DNA from: Photobacterium piscicola
GTDB taxonomy: Bacteria; Pseudomonadota; Gammaproteobacteria; Enterobacterales; Vibrionaceae
Length of the DNA stretch: 64,000 bases
Direction of reading: 5' to 3'
Assembly: GCF_900166965.1 (NCBI RefSeq)
Contig: NZ_FUZI01000003.1
Location: forward strand, 124,001 to 188,000
Each line of letters begins with the position of its first letter. Position 1 is the first letter of the stretch. Under the pieces are notes generated by a model that saw only the letters and a program-made list of their open reading frames with translations, had not been told where the DNA came from and did no database searches. Positions 30,301 to 40,715 of the stretch are shown here, piece after piece. The translations under genes and the position numbers were made by a program.

Positions 30301-31240
30301 CAAAGATATCTATGGCTTAAAAGAAAACTTGAAAGAAAAGGTACAAGAGACCTTATCACAAGTGGCTGATGATGATATTGAGCAAGAAGGTTTAAAAACA
30401 TGGAGCTTTGGTGCATTACCTGAGCGTTACCAACAAAAACGTGGTGGGTTTGAAGTTAAAGCGTTCCCTGCGTTAACCGATAACAAAGACTCTGTTGGTA
30501 TTAAACTGTTTGAAACCGAAGAAGAACAGCACAACGCTATGCAAGCAGGTCAACGTCGTTTGATTTTATTAAACGTACCATCACCAATTAAATACTTGCA
30601 TGCAAACCTACCGAATAAATCGAAGTTAGGTTTGTATTTTAACCCATACGGTCGTGTGCTTGATTTGATTGATGACTGCATTGCGTGTGGTATTGATAAG
30701 CTTATCGAACAAAAAGGTGGTTTAGCGTGGCAGCCTGAAACCTTTGAAGCATTGAAAGAATATGTTCGTGCAGAGCTTGGTGATACTGTAGTTGAGATTG
30801 CTAAGCAAGTGGAAGCCATTCTAACAACGGCATTTAATATTTCTAAGCGTTTAAAAGGCCGTATTGATTTACGTATGGCGTTTGCAATGTCAGATATTAA
30901 AGCACAAATTGAAAGTTTAATATTTAAAGGCTTTGCGACTGAATGTGGTTGGAAGCGTTTACCTGATATTTTACGTTACATGCGTGCCATTGAACGTCGT
31001 ATGGAAAAACTGCCTATTGATCCTAATAAAGATCGGGTTCATATTCTAAAAATTGAATCAGTGGTTAATGACTACAACGAGTTGTTAAACAAGATCCCTA
31101 AAGGTCAACCTGTACCTGATAAAGTCAAAGAAATTCGCTGGATGATAGAAGAGCTACGTGTAAGTTTCTTTGCTCAACAGCTGGGTACGCCTTATCCGAT
31201 TTCTGATAAGCGGGTTCGTAATGCGATTAATGAGTGCTAG
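27326..31240 (+). CDS. hrpA: ATP-dependent RNA helicase HrpA
   Basis: A 1304-residue DEAH-box helicase, the size of E. coli HrpA (1300), which acts on stalled ribosomes and mRNA processing. Motifs: VAGETGSGKTTQLPKI, TQPRRLAARSVA, IIDEAHERSLN, ITSATIDPERF, STNVAETSLTVPGI, and QRMGRCGRVQEG. The C-terminal HrpA-specific region includes helicase-associated domains and FFAQQLGTPYPISDKRV near the end. The start is TTG with AGGAA five bases upstream. No in-frame ATG offers a better fit before the helicase core. It is flanked by terminators. Confidence 0.96.
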   Translation: MSQSNQTQADVLNNEKTLKSAIKDCMMRDRFRLHKRVQGASRIKNEKSKHAVFDEIALDIAKSMQTVELRRNHRPKIIYPAQLPVSQKKDDIAEAIKHNQVVIVAGETGSGKTTQLPKICLELGRGTHGMIGHTQPRRLAARSVATRIAEEMECELGSHVGYKVRFNDQVSERSHVKLMTDGILLAEIQHDRFLSQYDTIIIDEAHERSLNIDFIMGYLRELLPKRPDLKVIITSATIDPERFSKHFNNAPIIEVSGRTFPVEVRYRPVVEDGDDTDRDQLDAIFDAVDELCDEGMGDILIFMNGEREIRDTADALEKRNLRHTEILPLYARLSANEQNRVFQSHNGRRIVLSTNVAETSLTVPGIKYVIDPGTARISRYSYRTKVQRLPIEAISQASANQRMGRCGRVQEGICIRLYSEDDFLSRPEFTDPEILRTNLASVILQMTAIGLGDIQAFPFVEAPDNRNIQDGIRLLEELGAINPTATDPRKRLSNLGRQLARLPIDPRLARMVLEAPKTGSLREVMIIACALSIQDPRERPSDKKQQSDEKHRRFYDKDSDFVTFVNLWDYIQEQQKELSNNHFRRLCKKEYLNYLRIREWQDIYYQVNQVVKELELKMNGNEASYDGIHIALLSGLLSHIGMKDQEKNEYQGARNARFNIFPGSGIFKKQPKWVMVAELVETSRLWGRIGAKIQPEWVEPLAEHLIKRSYSEPHWEKKSAAVHAFEKVTLYGIPVVGKRKVNYGNIDPALSREIFIRSALVEGDWETKHKFYQQNRKLLREVEELEHKSRRRDILIDDDELFNFYDQRIDLQVTSGRHFDSWWKKASKENPELLNFEREMLFRGDASHVTDLDYPNFWHQGNLKLKLSYQFEPGEDNDGVTVHVPLAILNQVKPDGFDWQIPGLRQELVIALIKSLPKPLRRNFVPAPNYADAFLARVKPMEMPLLDALEKELKRMSGVTLVREDWNLDQIPDHLKITYRAVDHRNRKLRESKDIYGLKENLKEKVQETLSQVADDDIEQEGLKTWSFGALPERYQQKRGGFEVKAFPALTDNKDSVGIKLFETEEEQHNAMQAGQRRLILLNVPSPIKYLHANLPNKSKLGLYFNPYGRVLDLIDDCIACGIDKLIEQKGGLAWQPETFEALKEYVRAELGDTVVEIAKQVEAILTTAFNISKRLKGRIDLRMAFAMSDIKAQIESLIFKGFATECGWKRLPDILRYMRAIERRMEKLPIDPNKDRVHILKIESVVNDYNELLNKIPKGQPVPDKVKEIRWMIEELRVSFFAQQLGTPYPISDKRVRNAINEC

Positions 31241-31278
31241 TCACTTATAGTTTAGCCGCAATATAAACCTTATAAATG

Positions 31279-31317
31279 AAAAGGCCGATGCGATAACCGC
31301 ATCGGCCTTTTGTTTTT
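31279..31317. terminator. Bidirectional terminator between hrpA and the APC transporter
   Basis: AAAAGGCCGATGCG pairs with CGCATCGGCCTTTT around a short AT-rich loop; T- and A-tracts flank both ends. Confidence 0.88.
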
Positions 31318-31333
31318 GGGGGAACATGTCAAA

Positions 31334-33140
<1,807 letters not shown>

Positions 33141-33169
33141 AAAAAAAGAGCGACAATTCGCTCTTTTTT
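33141..33169. terminator. Terminator of gsk
   Basis: AAAAAAAGAGCGA pairs with TCGCTCTTTTTT around CAAT. On the minus strand it follows the gsk stop codon by 23 bases. Confidence 0.85.
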
Positions 33170-33191
33170 AGGAAAAGATAATCAGTGTTGG

Positions 33192-34496
33192 TTAACGTTC
33201 CCAGTAAGCTTCTTCTAAACAGTCTTCACGTTCAGGTAAACCATGAGAAAGACGAGGAGCATGTTGAATGAGCACTTCATAGCTTACACGGTTTGAGTAT
33301 TGGCAAATTTGTGAGAACGAAGAGTAAGACAAGAATTGTGCAGTGTGTTTAGCTGAATTTGGAACATTGATTTTATGGAAACGGTTAGCTGACATATCAT
33401 GCAGTAGGGCAGATAAAGCGGCATCACCAGCACCATTAGTGTTTTTTATCTCCATCGGGCCACCAAGGTAAGGGGAGATGTGAGAGTAAACACGAACAGG
33501 GTTGATACAATCAGCTTTCGCCATTGGACGACTGAATTCATATTTATTAAATTCAGGAATACGACCTGGTAATAATGGCAATGTTGATTCGCGTTTTAGC
33601 TCGTTATCAGTGTAACCCGCCATGTAAAGACCTGCAGGTCCCGCAGTACACAACACCATATCAACCCATTCTAGTGCTTTATCAGCAGCCATTAATGGAT
33701 CTTTTTCGCCAGTAAGGGCTTCAGCTTCTTCTTCGTTCATAGCGATACAAGTTACGTGTTCTTTGATGAATTCAATCCACCATTCACGTTTATCTTCAAT
33801 CACGTATTTAGTGCCAAGCGTCAGTACTACCGGTACATTATTCTTTTTCGCAAACTCAATCGCTTTAAGTGCTGCATCTTTCATTGGGTCGGTTGGTTTA
33901 CCGCGAACCAAGTAAGAAGAAAGGACTAATGCAGAAGCTTGCTTAAATGCACATTCAGGAATACTTTCAGGACGCAATTGGTTCATCTGTCCTTCATTAA
34001 TTGCAAATGTACGTTCACCATCTTTAGTGATCAACGTGTAGCAACGACCAATAGGACCACAAACAGGTTGTAGATAATCAAGATCAATACGGCTAGATGT
34101 ATTGCAAAGGTAGCGGTAAGCGTAAGATCCAATTTTTAGATCTTTACTCATTACGCCCAGTAAGATGGATTTATCATCAGCAAGAACAGAGTAGTTATGT
34201 AACGTATTACCAATGGTATCGCCAGGATATTCATGGCTGATCAGTTTACGTTCTTTTAACTCTTGGTATAGAAGTTCTGCTTTATCTTCATCAAGGACTA
34301 AAGAATGGCCTTTACTTAGAGCATGTCTGGCTAAGAAGTCATCGTCGACGCGCGCTTCAATATCCACAATTGTTTGACCTACGCCAACAAGATGTGATTT
34401 AGCTAGTGGGTTTTCTTGTTGAATTTGAACAACCAATGGATCGCGAGCATTGACAGGGAAGTAATGCTTTGACTTACGTTGACCAGGAAATTTCAT
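33192..34496 (-). CDS. gsk: Inosine-guanosine kinase
   Basis: Gsk phosphorylates inosine and guanosine in purine salvage. The 434 residues match the E. coli protein. It belongs to the PfkB/ribokinase family. The catalytic GAGD motif occurs as NGAGDAALSALLHD near residue 357, with the nucleoside-binding part earlier (GDTIGNTLHNYSVLADD) and MNEEEAEALTGEKDPLMAA in the centre. The gene is transcribed alone and ends at a strong terminator. Assignment is firm because Gsk is well conserved and differs from other PfkB kinases. Confidence 0.95.
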   Translation of the reverse strand: MKFPGQRKSKHYFPVNARDPLVVQIQQENPLAKSHLVGVGQTIVDIEARVDDDFLARHALSKGHSLVLDEDKAELLYQELKERKLISHEYPGDTIGNTLHNYSVLADDKSILLGVMSKDLKIGSYAYRYLCNTSSRIDLDYLQPVCGPIGRCYTLITKDGERTFAINEGQMNQLRPESIPECAFKQASALVLSSYLVRGKPTDPMKDAALKAIEFAKKNNVPVVLTLGTKYVIEDKREWWIEFIKEHVTCIAMNEEEAEALTGEKDPLMAADKALEWVDMVLCTAGPAGLYMAGYTDNELKRESTLPLLPGRIPEFNKYEFSRPMAKADCINPVRVYSHISPYLGGPMEIKNTNGAGDAALSALLHDMSANRFHKINVPNSAKHTAQFLSYSSFSQICQYSNRVSYEVLIQHAPRLSHGLPEREDCLEEAYWER

Positions 34497-34748
34497 GTCT
34501 AAAGGCTATAGAAATAAGGGATTTTGATTCATTCTATCATAAAAATGAGAGATAAATCTCACTTCTTTGATGTTCTTACGTTGAAATTGGTTCTTTTGCC
34601 GTTTTTTTAAACGACTTGTTCAAAAAGCTACGGTTAGATGCTAATAAGGTAAGTTTAATGGTGCTTTTATTGTTCAATTGGGATTTTAAACTATAAATAA
34701 AGCATGCAGTTTTTCTTGCTATAACTGGCTATAGTAAGAACGATGTAT

Positions 34749-34775
34749 AAAAAAAGCCGCAAAAGCGGCTTTTTT
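34749..34775. terminator. Terminator of the DUF2786 gene
   Basis: AAAAAAAGCCGC pairs with GCGGCTTTTTT around AAAA, 18 bases beyond the stop codon on the minus strand. Confidence 0.85.
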
Positions 34776-34792
34776 GTTTAGAAACGATAAAT

Positions 34793-35491
34793 CTAGTTCA
34801 AGCGTTTAAGCTCTTGTTGTGCACTTGTACCACCTACTGGGCGGCTAACTGAGATAGAACGGCCTTTTTTCATGCCTTTTTCATAATCATCAGTTAGTGC
34901 CTTCATCGCTTCTTGAAGTTGTTTTTTAAAGGTTTCACGATCTAAATTTTCAAACTGTTTATCAATATAGTTTGCCATACGCTGATCGTGATCATCATCG
35001 GTATTTAATACAGGCAGTTTTTCTAATGCCCCTTCAAGCCAACCTGCTAAAAATGATGATACGCGACGAGTAACTTCAGATGTACTCGTGCCTGTTCCTG
35101 CAAAGCTATTACGGAATTGGCCTGTTTGCTGGTTCATTTCACGATAAACAATATCAAAGGCAAAAGCTGCAAAAATAGCACGCTCAGCTGTACCAATAAA
35201 CTCTGCTTGTTTTAAACCTTTGTAATTAGTTAGAACGCACTCAACTCCAAAACGACGATTAATACCACGAATAATTTTTAGAATTTGTGGACTAATATCT
35301 GATGGCAATAATGTTTTTGACTTAGTTTTGCCCATCTTAATGAATTCAATATCGTCTTTTTCTAGACCATATTTGAGCATGAGGCGGTGAGCCATACGAA
35401 TGGCTTGGGCTGCTTCGTTTACATTTGCTGAATTACCCAACTCAAGGCATTTTGCAATTTTCTTGAGGGCCTTTCGCTTCTGTTCTGACAT
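34793..35491 (-). CDS. DUF2786 protein
   Basis: A 232-residue cytoplasmic protein. The first 45 residues form the DUF2786 motif (KALKKIAKCLELGNSANVNEA then AIRMAHRLMLKYGLE). A central alpha/beta part has FGVECVLTNYKGLKQAEFIGTAERA, and the C-terminus is charged and helical. Proteins of this type are often found in mobile or defence contexts, but a chromosomal copy is common in Vibrionaceae and no function is known. It is the last ordinary gene before the AT-rich polysaccharide locus. Confidence 0.83.
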   Translation of the reverse strand: MSEQKRKALKKIAKCLELGNSANVNEAAQAIRMAHRLMLKYGLEKDDIEFIKMGKTKSKTLLPSDISPQILKIIRGINRRFGVECVLTNYKGLKQAEFIGTAERAIFAAFAFDIVYREMNQQTGQFRNSFAGTGTSTSEVTRRVSSFLAGWLEGALEKLPVLNTDDDHDQRMANYIDKQFENLDRETFKKQLQEAMKALTDDYEKGMKKGRSISVSRPVGGTSAQQELKRLN

Positions 35492-36113
35492 TAAACATTC
35501 TCATGACTAAAAGAGGGCACATATTTTACCGCTTTATGGCCTCATACTACAAGTACGTAATTGTGATAATGGTGCGAATGGGGACTAAATTCAATAGGAG
35601 GTTGATATGTTAGTCAGTAAAGATCCTGCTTGAAGTGTAAAAATAGGTTATTTGATATTATTTTTTACTTATCGTGATTTTATATTTAAAACAAAAATTT
35701 TGATTGTTATTATATTATTTAAACATTTATGAAATAAAACTGTTGGAATTAATTGCTATATAGATGTTCTATATTATATGCTCTATTTGGGTGTGTAATT
35801 GACTGTAATTATAATAGGTGCTTTAAATATAATTATTAATTATAATTAGTAAGTAAAATTTTATAACTAATACGTATTTTTAAATTTAAAACAAGTATCA
35901 ATAACTTGTAGGGAAGCTATCTAGCTGATAGAATAGCTATTTTTATGATTCAGTTTGTTATCTAAATAATAATATATTTAACATATTAACGTTTTATATA
36001 AAGTATATATTTTTTAATACTAAGTATCAGTAATAGAGTTAGTAAAAAATTAGTTATGCAGTTATGTATTTAATGATTATTTCTGGGTTTTATCTTATTA
36101 AAGTAGTTATTTT
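35492..36113. other. AT-rich intergenic region ahead of the polysaccharide locus
   Basis: About 620 bases, markedly AT-rich, which must hold the promoter of the flippase operon. A small hairpin (CTATC-TAGCT-GATAG followed by a T-rich stretch, about 35917-35946) may be a weak terminator or leader element. No ops/JUMPstart element (GGCGGTAG) for RfaH was found, and no coding frame. Confidence 0.45.
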
Positions 36114-37361
36114 ATGTTAAAAAGTATGATTTCTTTGTTATTTGTTCAAGGGAGTAATTATTTAATACCATTGTTAACATTACCATATTTAAGCCGAGTT
36201 TTAGGTGTGGAAGGGTTTGGTAAATATGGTTTAACCTTATCAACAATTCAATATTTTGTAATGATAATTGATTTTGGTTTTAATTTATCAGCGACAAAAA
36301 AGATAGCTGATGTTCAAAATGATAAAGTAAAAGTATCAATTGTTTTCTATGAAACGATGATAGCTAAAATAGCAATCTGTTTAGCTTCTATATTAACGAT
36401 TGTTGTATTAGTATCGATCAACCTCGATAATGTTTTTTCTTCAACGTTATATTATTCAATAATAATGTTAGTTGGTACTGTTTTATTACCTATGTGGTTT
36501 TTTCAAGGAATTGAAAAAATACCCGTGCTTTCTTTTTTTATGGTAATGACTAAATTAGCTTCACTACCGTTCTTTTTTATTTTTGTTAAAGATAGTTCAG
36601 ATATTGGCATCGCAATATTTATTCAATCATCAACAAACTTTATTGTTGGCTTGTTTGCGATTTTTTATATTATTAAAAATAAACTATTGGTAAATGTTAA
36701 ATATAAAGATCTTAGTATCTATAAATCAATTCATGAAGCTTCTCCAATATTTTTAGCCTCTTTTGCTATAAGTTTGTATACGATGAGTACAACGATCATT
36801 ATTAGCTTATCTTCTAATATTACTGAAGTTGGCTTATTTTCTGCCGCTGATCGATTAAAAGGTGCAGTATTGGGTGTGTTTTTTATTATGGGAAATGTAA
36901 TCTATCCTAGAGTTAATAAATTACTGGCAACCAATAAAAATGAAGCTTATCGAATAATAAGAGCAACTTTTATTGTTCAGGGACTATTATCTATAGCAAT
37001 AATTATGTTTATTTTTATACTTAATAAAGAAATTGTTTCTATATTTTATAGTGCAGAATATAAAAGTTCAGGCATAGTATTAATGGTACTATCATTTACA
37101 ATATTTTTAGCTGTTGAGTCAACTGTATTAGGGAATTATGTATTATTACCTCATGGGTATAAGAAAGAATATACAATTTTACCTATGATTGTTGCTGTTA
37201 TTCATATTCCATTGTGTTTTTTCTTATCTTCTAAATATGGTGCAATTGGCGGCGCTATTTCAATTGTTTTTGTCGAATCCTTGACTTTTATAATATTATT
37301 ATTTGTGGTTATAAGAAAAAACCTTTTACGTAAAATATTTATTAGAGGTGAATGTGTCTAA
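36114..37361 (+). CDS. wzx: Wzx-type polysaccharide flippase
   Basis: A 415-residue membrane protein of the polysaccharide transporter (PST/MOP) family with about twelve hydrophobic segments. The family start is clear: QGSNYLIPLLTLPYLSRVLGVEGFGKYG, followed by IDFGFNLSATKKIAD. Wzx flips lipid-linked repeat units across the inner membrane for Wzy polymerisation. The coding region is much richer in A and T than the housekeeping genes to its left, suggesting horizontal origin. The next gene overlaps its stop. The ribosome site is poor, so expression may be low. Confidence 0.88.
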   Translation: MLKSMISLLFVQGSNYLIPLLTLPYLSRVLGVEGFGKYGLTLSTIQYFVMIIDFGFNLSATKKIADVQNDKVKVSIVFYETMIAKIAICLASILTIVVLVSINLDNVFSSTLYYSIIMLVGTVLLPMWFFQGIEKIPVLSFFMVMTKLASLPFFFIFVKDSSDIGIAIFIQSSTNFIVGLFAIFYIIKNKLLVNVKYKDLSIYKSIHEASPIFLASFAISLYTMSTTIIISLSSNITEVGLFSAADRLKGAVLGVFFIMGNVIYPRVNKLLATNKNEAYRIIRATFIVQGLLSIAIIMFIFILNKEIVSIFYSAEYKSSGIVLMVLSFTIFLAVESTVLGNYVLLPHGYKKEYTILPMIVAVIHIPLCFFLSSKYGAIGGAISIVFVESLTFIILLFVVIRKNLLRKIFIRGECV

Positions 37362-38286
37362 GTTATTGTCGATAATTATTCCAGTATATAATGTTGAATT
37401 ATATTTAGATGAATGTTTAGAATCTGTCTTTAATCAAGTAACCGACGATGTTGAAGTTATTATTATTAATGATGGATCTAAAGATAGGTCAAATGAAATA
37501 ATTGAAAAATATAAATGTAAATATCAATTTAAATATATTAATCAAGCTAATCAAGGAATATCATTTACTCGAAATGTTGGTTTAAAGCAATCATCAGCAG
37601 ACTATATTTCCTTTTTAGACTCTGATGATATATTAGCAGAAGGGGTTATTAACAAAATAATAACAGAACTAACCATATCTAAAATTGATTTATATAAATT
37701 TAAATATAAGAAATTTATTGATGGGGAAAGAGATCATGAACCTTGTTTATCTTTTGGGCATGATTTGTTAGTAAGTAAGAATAAAATCATTGAAGATAAT
37801 GATTTTTATTGTTGGCAATATGTGTTTAAACGAGAGTTATTTAATGGTATTGAATTTGATTGCGGTCGATGTTTTGAGGACCAATTAGTTATACCTTTAG
37901 TTATATATCAAGCAGCAACATGTAAATTAATTGATTATATAATTGTTTATTATCGAGTTAGAAAGTTAAGTATAACAAATCTGGTTACTTTATCTTATAT
38001 TGATGATGCATTATTTGGCTTGCATCGTTATGCTGAAAAATATAGTGAGGATAAACCTTATTTTTCTAAGATTTTGGCAGAACAATACATATCGTTTTTA
38101 TCAAAATGTGCTAGAGCAGATCATTTAGATCATTTAAATGTAACAAAGACAATAGACAAAGCTAATAAATTAATTACTATAAATATGATGATAAATTCAA
38201 AAAATATAAAAGCGATAATATTTAGAGTGTTAAATAAAATGGTTTTTTATCGGTTGCGAATAGTGACAAGAAAAGATTATTGTTAA
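37354..38286 (+). CDS. Family 2 glycosyltransferase
   Basis: About 310 residues with a GT-A fold. It opens with LLSIIIPVYNVELYLDECLESVFNQ, then EVIIINDGSKDRSNEII, NQGISFTRNVGLKQS and the metal-binding DSDD motif (SFLDSDDI). The GTG at 37354 has AGAGG five bases upstream; a GTG at 37348 is the alternative. It overlaps the wzx stop codon by 8 bases, so translation is probably coupled. The donor and acceptor sugars cannot be read from sequence. Its C-terminal 100 residues are basic with tyrosines and resemble membrane-associated tails of such enzymes. Confidence 0.87.
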   Translation: MSKLLSIIIPVYNVELYLDECLESVFNQVTDDVEVIIINDGSKDRSNEIIEKYKCKYQFKYINQANQGISFTRNVGLKQSSADYISFLDSDDILAEGVINKIITELTISKIDLYKFKYKKFIDGERDHEPCLSFGHDLLVSKNKIIEDNDFYCWQYVFKRELFNGIEFDCGRCFEDQLVIPLVIYQAATCKLIDYIIVYYRVRKLSITNLVTLSYIDDALFGLHRYAEKYSEDKPYFSKILAEQYISFLSKCARADHLDHLNVTKTIDKANKLITINMMINSKNIKAIIFRVLNKMVFYRLRIVTRKDYC

Positions 38287-38519
38287 TTTTGAATAAATAG
38301 TATTATAAGTATGGCTATATAATTTGTATTATTATGAATCCGTAGTTAATTATTATTATTTTGTATGTATGGTTTTTATGACATTAAAGTATATTGAAAT
38401 GTACTATAAGGATTGTAATCATGATACTTTATCGTTATTATACATAAATAATATCGTACTTAATTTGTTTTAGCTATATTTTTAAATGTAATTAATAGCT
38501 TTTATTTTATAATGAAAAT

Positions 38520-38545
38520 ATATCCATTATTAATATAATGGATAT
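38520..38545. repeat. Perfect 11-base inverted repeat before the Wzc-like gene
   Basis: ATATCCATTAT and ATAATGGATAT are separated by TAAT. The repeat lies ten bases upstream of the 38556 start, directly before the AGG of the ribosome site, in the 270-base gap between two parts of the locus. It could be an operator or a translation-control hairpin. No T-run follows closely enough for a normal terminator. Confidence 0.55.
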
Positions 38546-38555
38546 TTAGGTTTTT

Positions 38556-40697
38556 ATGGTTATGCCTGGTATGAAAAACACTGCAATGATTGATAAAGAT
38601 GAAATAGATATTTTTGAGTATATTAAAGTAATCAAAGATAATCGTTGGTTTATTATATTGTGTATGGCTATCTTTATTGTTGTAGGTGTTTGTTATGTAA
38701 AATTGTCCACACCTGTTTATCAAGCAAATGTTATATTTAAAATTGATAGTGATAAATCTAGAATAAGTAATTTTGGCCAAAATATTGCTAATTTATTTTC
38801 ATTATCATCAAGCACTACTATTGAGCGTGAGATTATTCAATCACGTGGTTTTTTGCGTAAAACTATCAATGAATTGAATTTAACAACAGTTGTGACACCA
38901 CAAAAAACATCATTTTTAAATTCAATTATGGCTGGATTGTCTCGAGATCCTAAAGTTATTACTATTGATAAATTAGTGACAATAAAAAATGATAATGAGA
39001 AATTTAAACTAGTTGTTACTAATGAAAAATTAGGTCGTTATACATTAACTAATATGACAACTAAGAGGAAATTAAATGGTGAAGTTGGGAAGTTAGCAAC
39101 AAATTCCGATTCTACTATTTTTGTTTCATCAATTAATGCTAAGAAAGGTGATGTTTTTAATATCAGTAAAATTGATAGCTATCAAGCAGCCATTAATTTA
39201 CAAAACAGATTACAGGTGAAAGAAATAGGTAAGAGTAGTCTTAGTGGTACTGGTATACTTGAAATATCATTAACAGGAACGAATAAAAATAAAATTCAAC
39301 ATATTTTAGCTAATATTAGTGATAACTATTTATTATTTAATAAAAAACGCTATGCATTGGAAGCAGAACGTAGTTTGGCTTTTCTTCATGCGGAAATACC
39401 AATAGTAAAAAAGCGTTTAGTTTTATCTGAAAATAAGCTTGAAAAATACCGTGAAAGTAATGGTTCAGTTGATCTTAGTATAGAGTCAAAATTAGCTTTA
39501 GGTTCATTAACAAATATTGAAACTCAGTTAAATGAATTAGTGTATGAAGAGAGTAATGTTGCAACAAAATACACTAAAAAGCATCCAATTTATATTGCTT
39601 TGATTAATAAACGTAAAATACTGTTAACTGAAAAAGCAAGGCTTAGTAAGAAGATTGATAAATTTCCAACAACTCAACGTGAAATATTACGGTTAACTCG
39701 AGTTGTTAAATCTGATTCTCAAATTTATAACCAATTAAAACAAAAAGAACAAGAATTAAGTGTTGTTAAGCAAACAGCAATAGGTACAGTAACTATATTA
39801 GATAGTGCGCATAGTTTTTCTCAGCCAATAAAGCCTAAAAAAACTCTTATTGTTATTATGTTTACATTTTTGGGATTTATTATATCAACCGTTATTGTGC
39901 TTTTAAGATACATGATGATAAAGGGTATTATATCTACTAATGAAATCAATGATCTTGGTTTTGAAATATATGGTAATATCCCATATTCAAAAAATCAAAA
40001 AAAGATAGTTAAAAATAAAAATGATGAAGATACTAATTTATTAGCAATTAAGTATCATGATGATATTGCTATTGAAGCTTTACGATTATTACGAACTAAT
40101 ATTTATTTTTTACAAAAAAAAATGGATGCGAAAGTTGTAATGTTATGTAGTCCTGATGTAGGTGCTGGTAAATCATTTATAACTACGAATTTAGCTATTT
40201 TATTTGCAAAGTCAGGAAAAAAAGTATTAGTTATTGATGCTAATATGAAAAATGGATCTATAGCCAGTATTTTTTCAATAAAAGCTACACTAGGATTAAG
40301 TGATTATTTAAAAGGGGATATCACATTAGACACAATTATCACATCAAGTCAATTGGTTAATAATCTTGATGTTATTTGTTGTGGTGGTTTTGTTGATAAT
40401 TCTTCTGAATTATTAATGACACCTAAACTTGAATCTTTAATGACAAAAGTATCATCTGATTACGATATAGTTATTATTGATACTCCCGCAAGTCTAGCTA
40501 CGTCAGATAGTGTACTCATTAGTGAATTTTGTAAATTACGTTTGGTTGTTGGTTATTTTAGTAAAACATCTCAAAAAGAGATCATGACTTTGAAAAAAAT
40601 ATTTTTAAAAAATGATATAGATATTACAGGCTTTATTGTTAATGGTATTGATCAAAAGTCTAGTATTAATTGTGAATTCTCACATTATACGAAATAA
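38556..40697 (+). CDS. Wzc-like polysaccharide co-polymerase with degenerate BY-kinase domain
   Basis: A 713-residue PCP-2a type protein. Residues 20-430 form the Wzz-like part, with membrane helices near residues 32-50 and 424-445 and a coiled-coil periplasmic arm between. Residues 500-713 form the bacterial tyrosine-kinase domain with Walker A VGAGKS (536-540) and Walker B VIIDTPA. Two kinase features are damaged: Walker A' reads IDANMKNG, with Asn where the second Asp belongs and Lys for Arg, and the usual tyrosine-rich tail is replaced by CEFSHYTK with one tyrosine. It probably sets chain length. Wza and Wzb are not nearby. Confidence 0.85.
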   Translation: MVMPGMKNTAMIDKDEIDIFEYIKVIKDNRWFIILCMAIFIVVGVCYVKLSTPVYQANVIFKIDSDKSRISNFGQNIANLFSLSSSTTIEREIIQSRGFLRKTINELNLTTVVTPQKTSFLNSIMAGLSRDPKVITIDKLVTIKNDNEKFKLVVTNEKLGRYTLTNMTTKRKLNGEVGKLATNSDSTIFVSSINAKKGDVFNISKIDSYQAAINLQNRLQVKEIGKSSLSGTGILEISLTGTNKNKIQHILANISDNYLLFNKKRYALEAERSLAFLHAEIPIVKKRLVLSENKLEKYRESNGSVDLSIESKLALGSLTNIETQLNELVYEESNVATKYTKKHPIYIALINKRKILLTEKARLSKKIDKFPTTQREILRLTRVVKSDSQIYNQLKQKEQELSVVKQTAIGTVTILDSAHSFSQPIKPKKTLIVIMFTFLGFIISTVIVLLRYMMIKGIISTNEINDLGFEIYGNIPYSKNQKKIVKNKNDEDTNLLAIKYHDDIAIEALRLLRTNIYFLQKKMDAKVVMLCSPDVGAGKSFITTNLAILFAKSGKKVLVIDANMKNGSIASIFSIKATLGLSDYLKGDITLDTIITSSQLVNNLDVICCGGFVDNSSELLMTPKLESLMTKVSSDYDIVIIDTPASLATSDSVLISEFCKLRLVVGYFSKTSQKEIMTLKKIFLKNDIDITGFIVNGIDQKSSINCEFSHYTK

Positions 40698-40715
40698 TTA
40701 AGTTTATTAATATTA

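Noticed and set aside
35492-36113. RfaH ops/JUMPstart element before the polysaccharide locus
   Set aside because: GGCGGTAG was not found in the leader on the plus strand.
38502-38780. 92-codon minus-strand frame at the start of the Wzc-like gene
   Set aside because: It lies opposite the coding sequence and is rich in Asn, Tyr and Ile as expected for AT-rich antisense.
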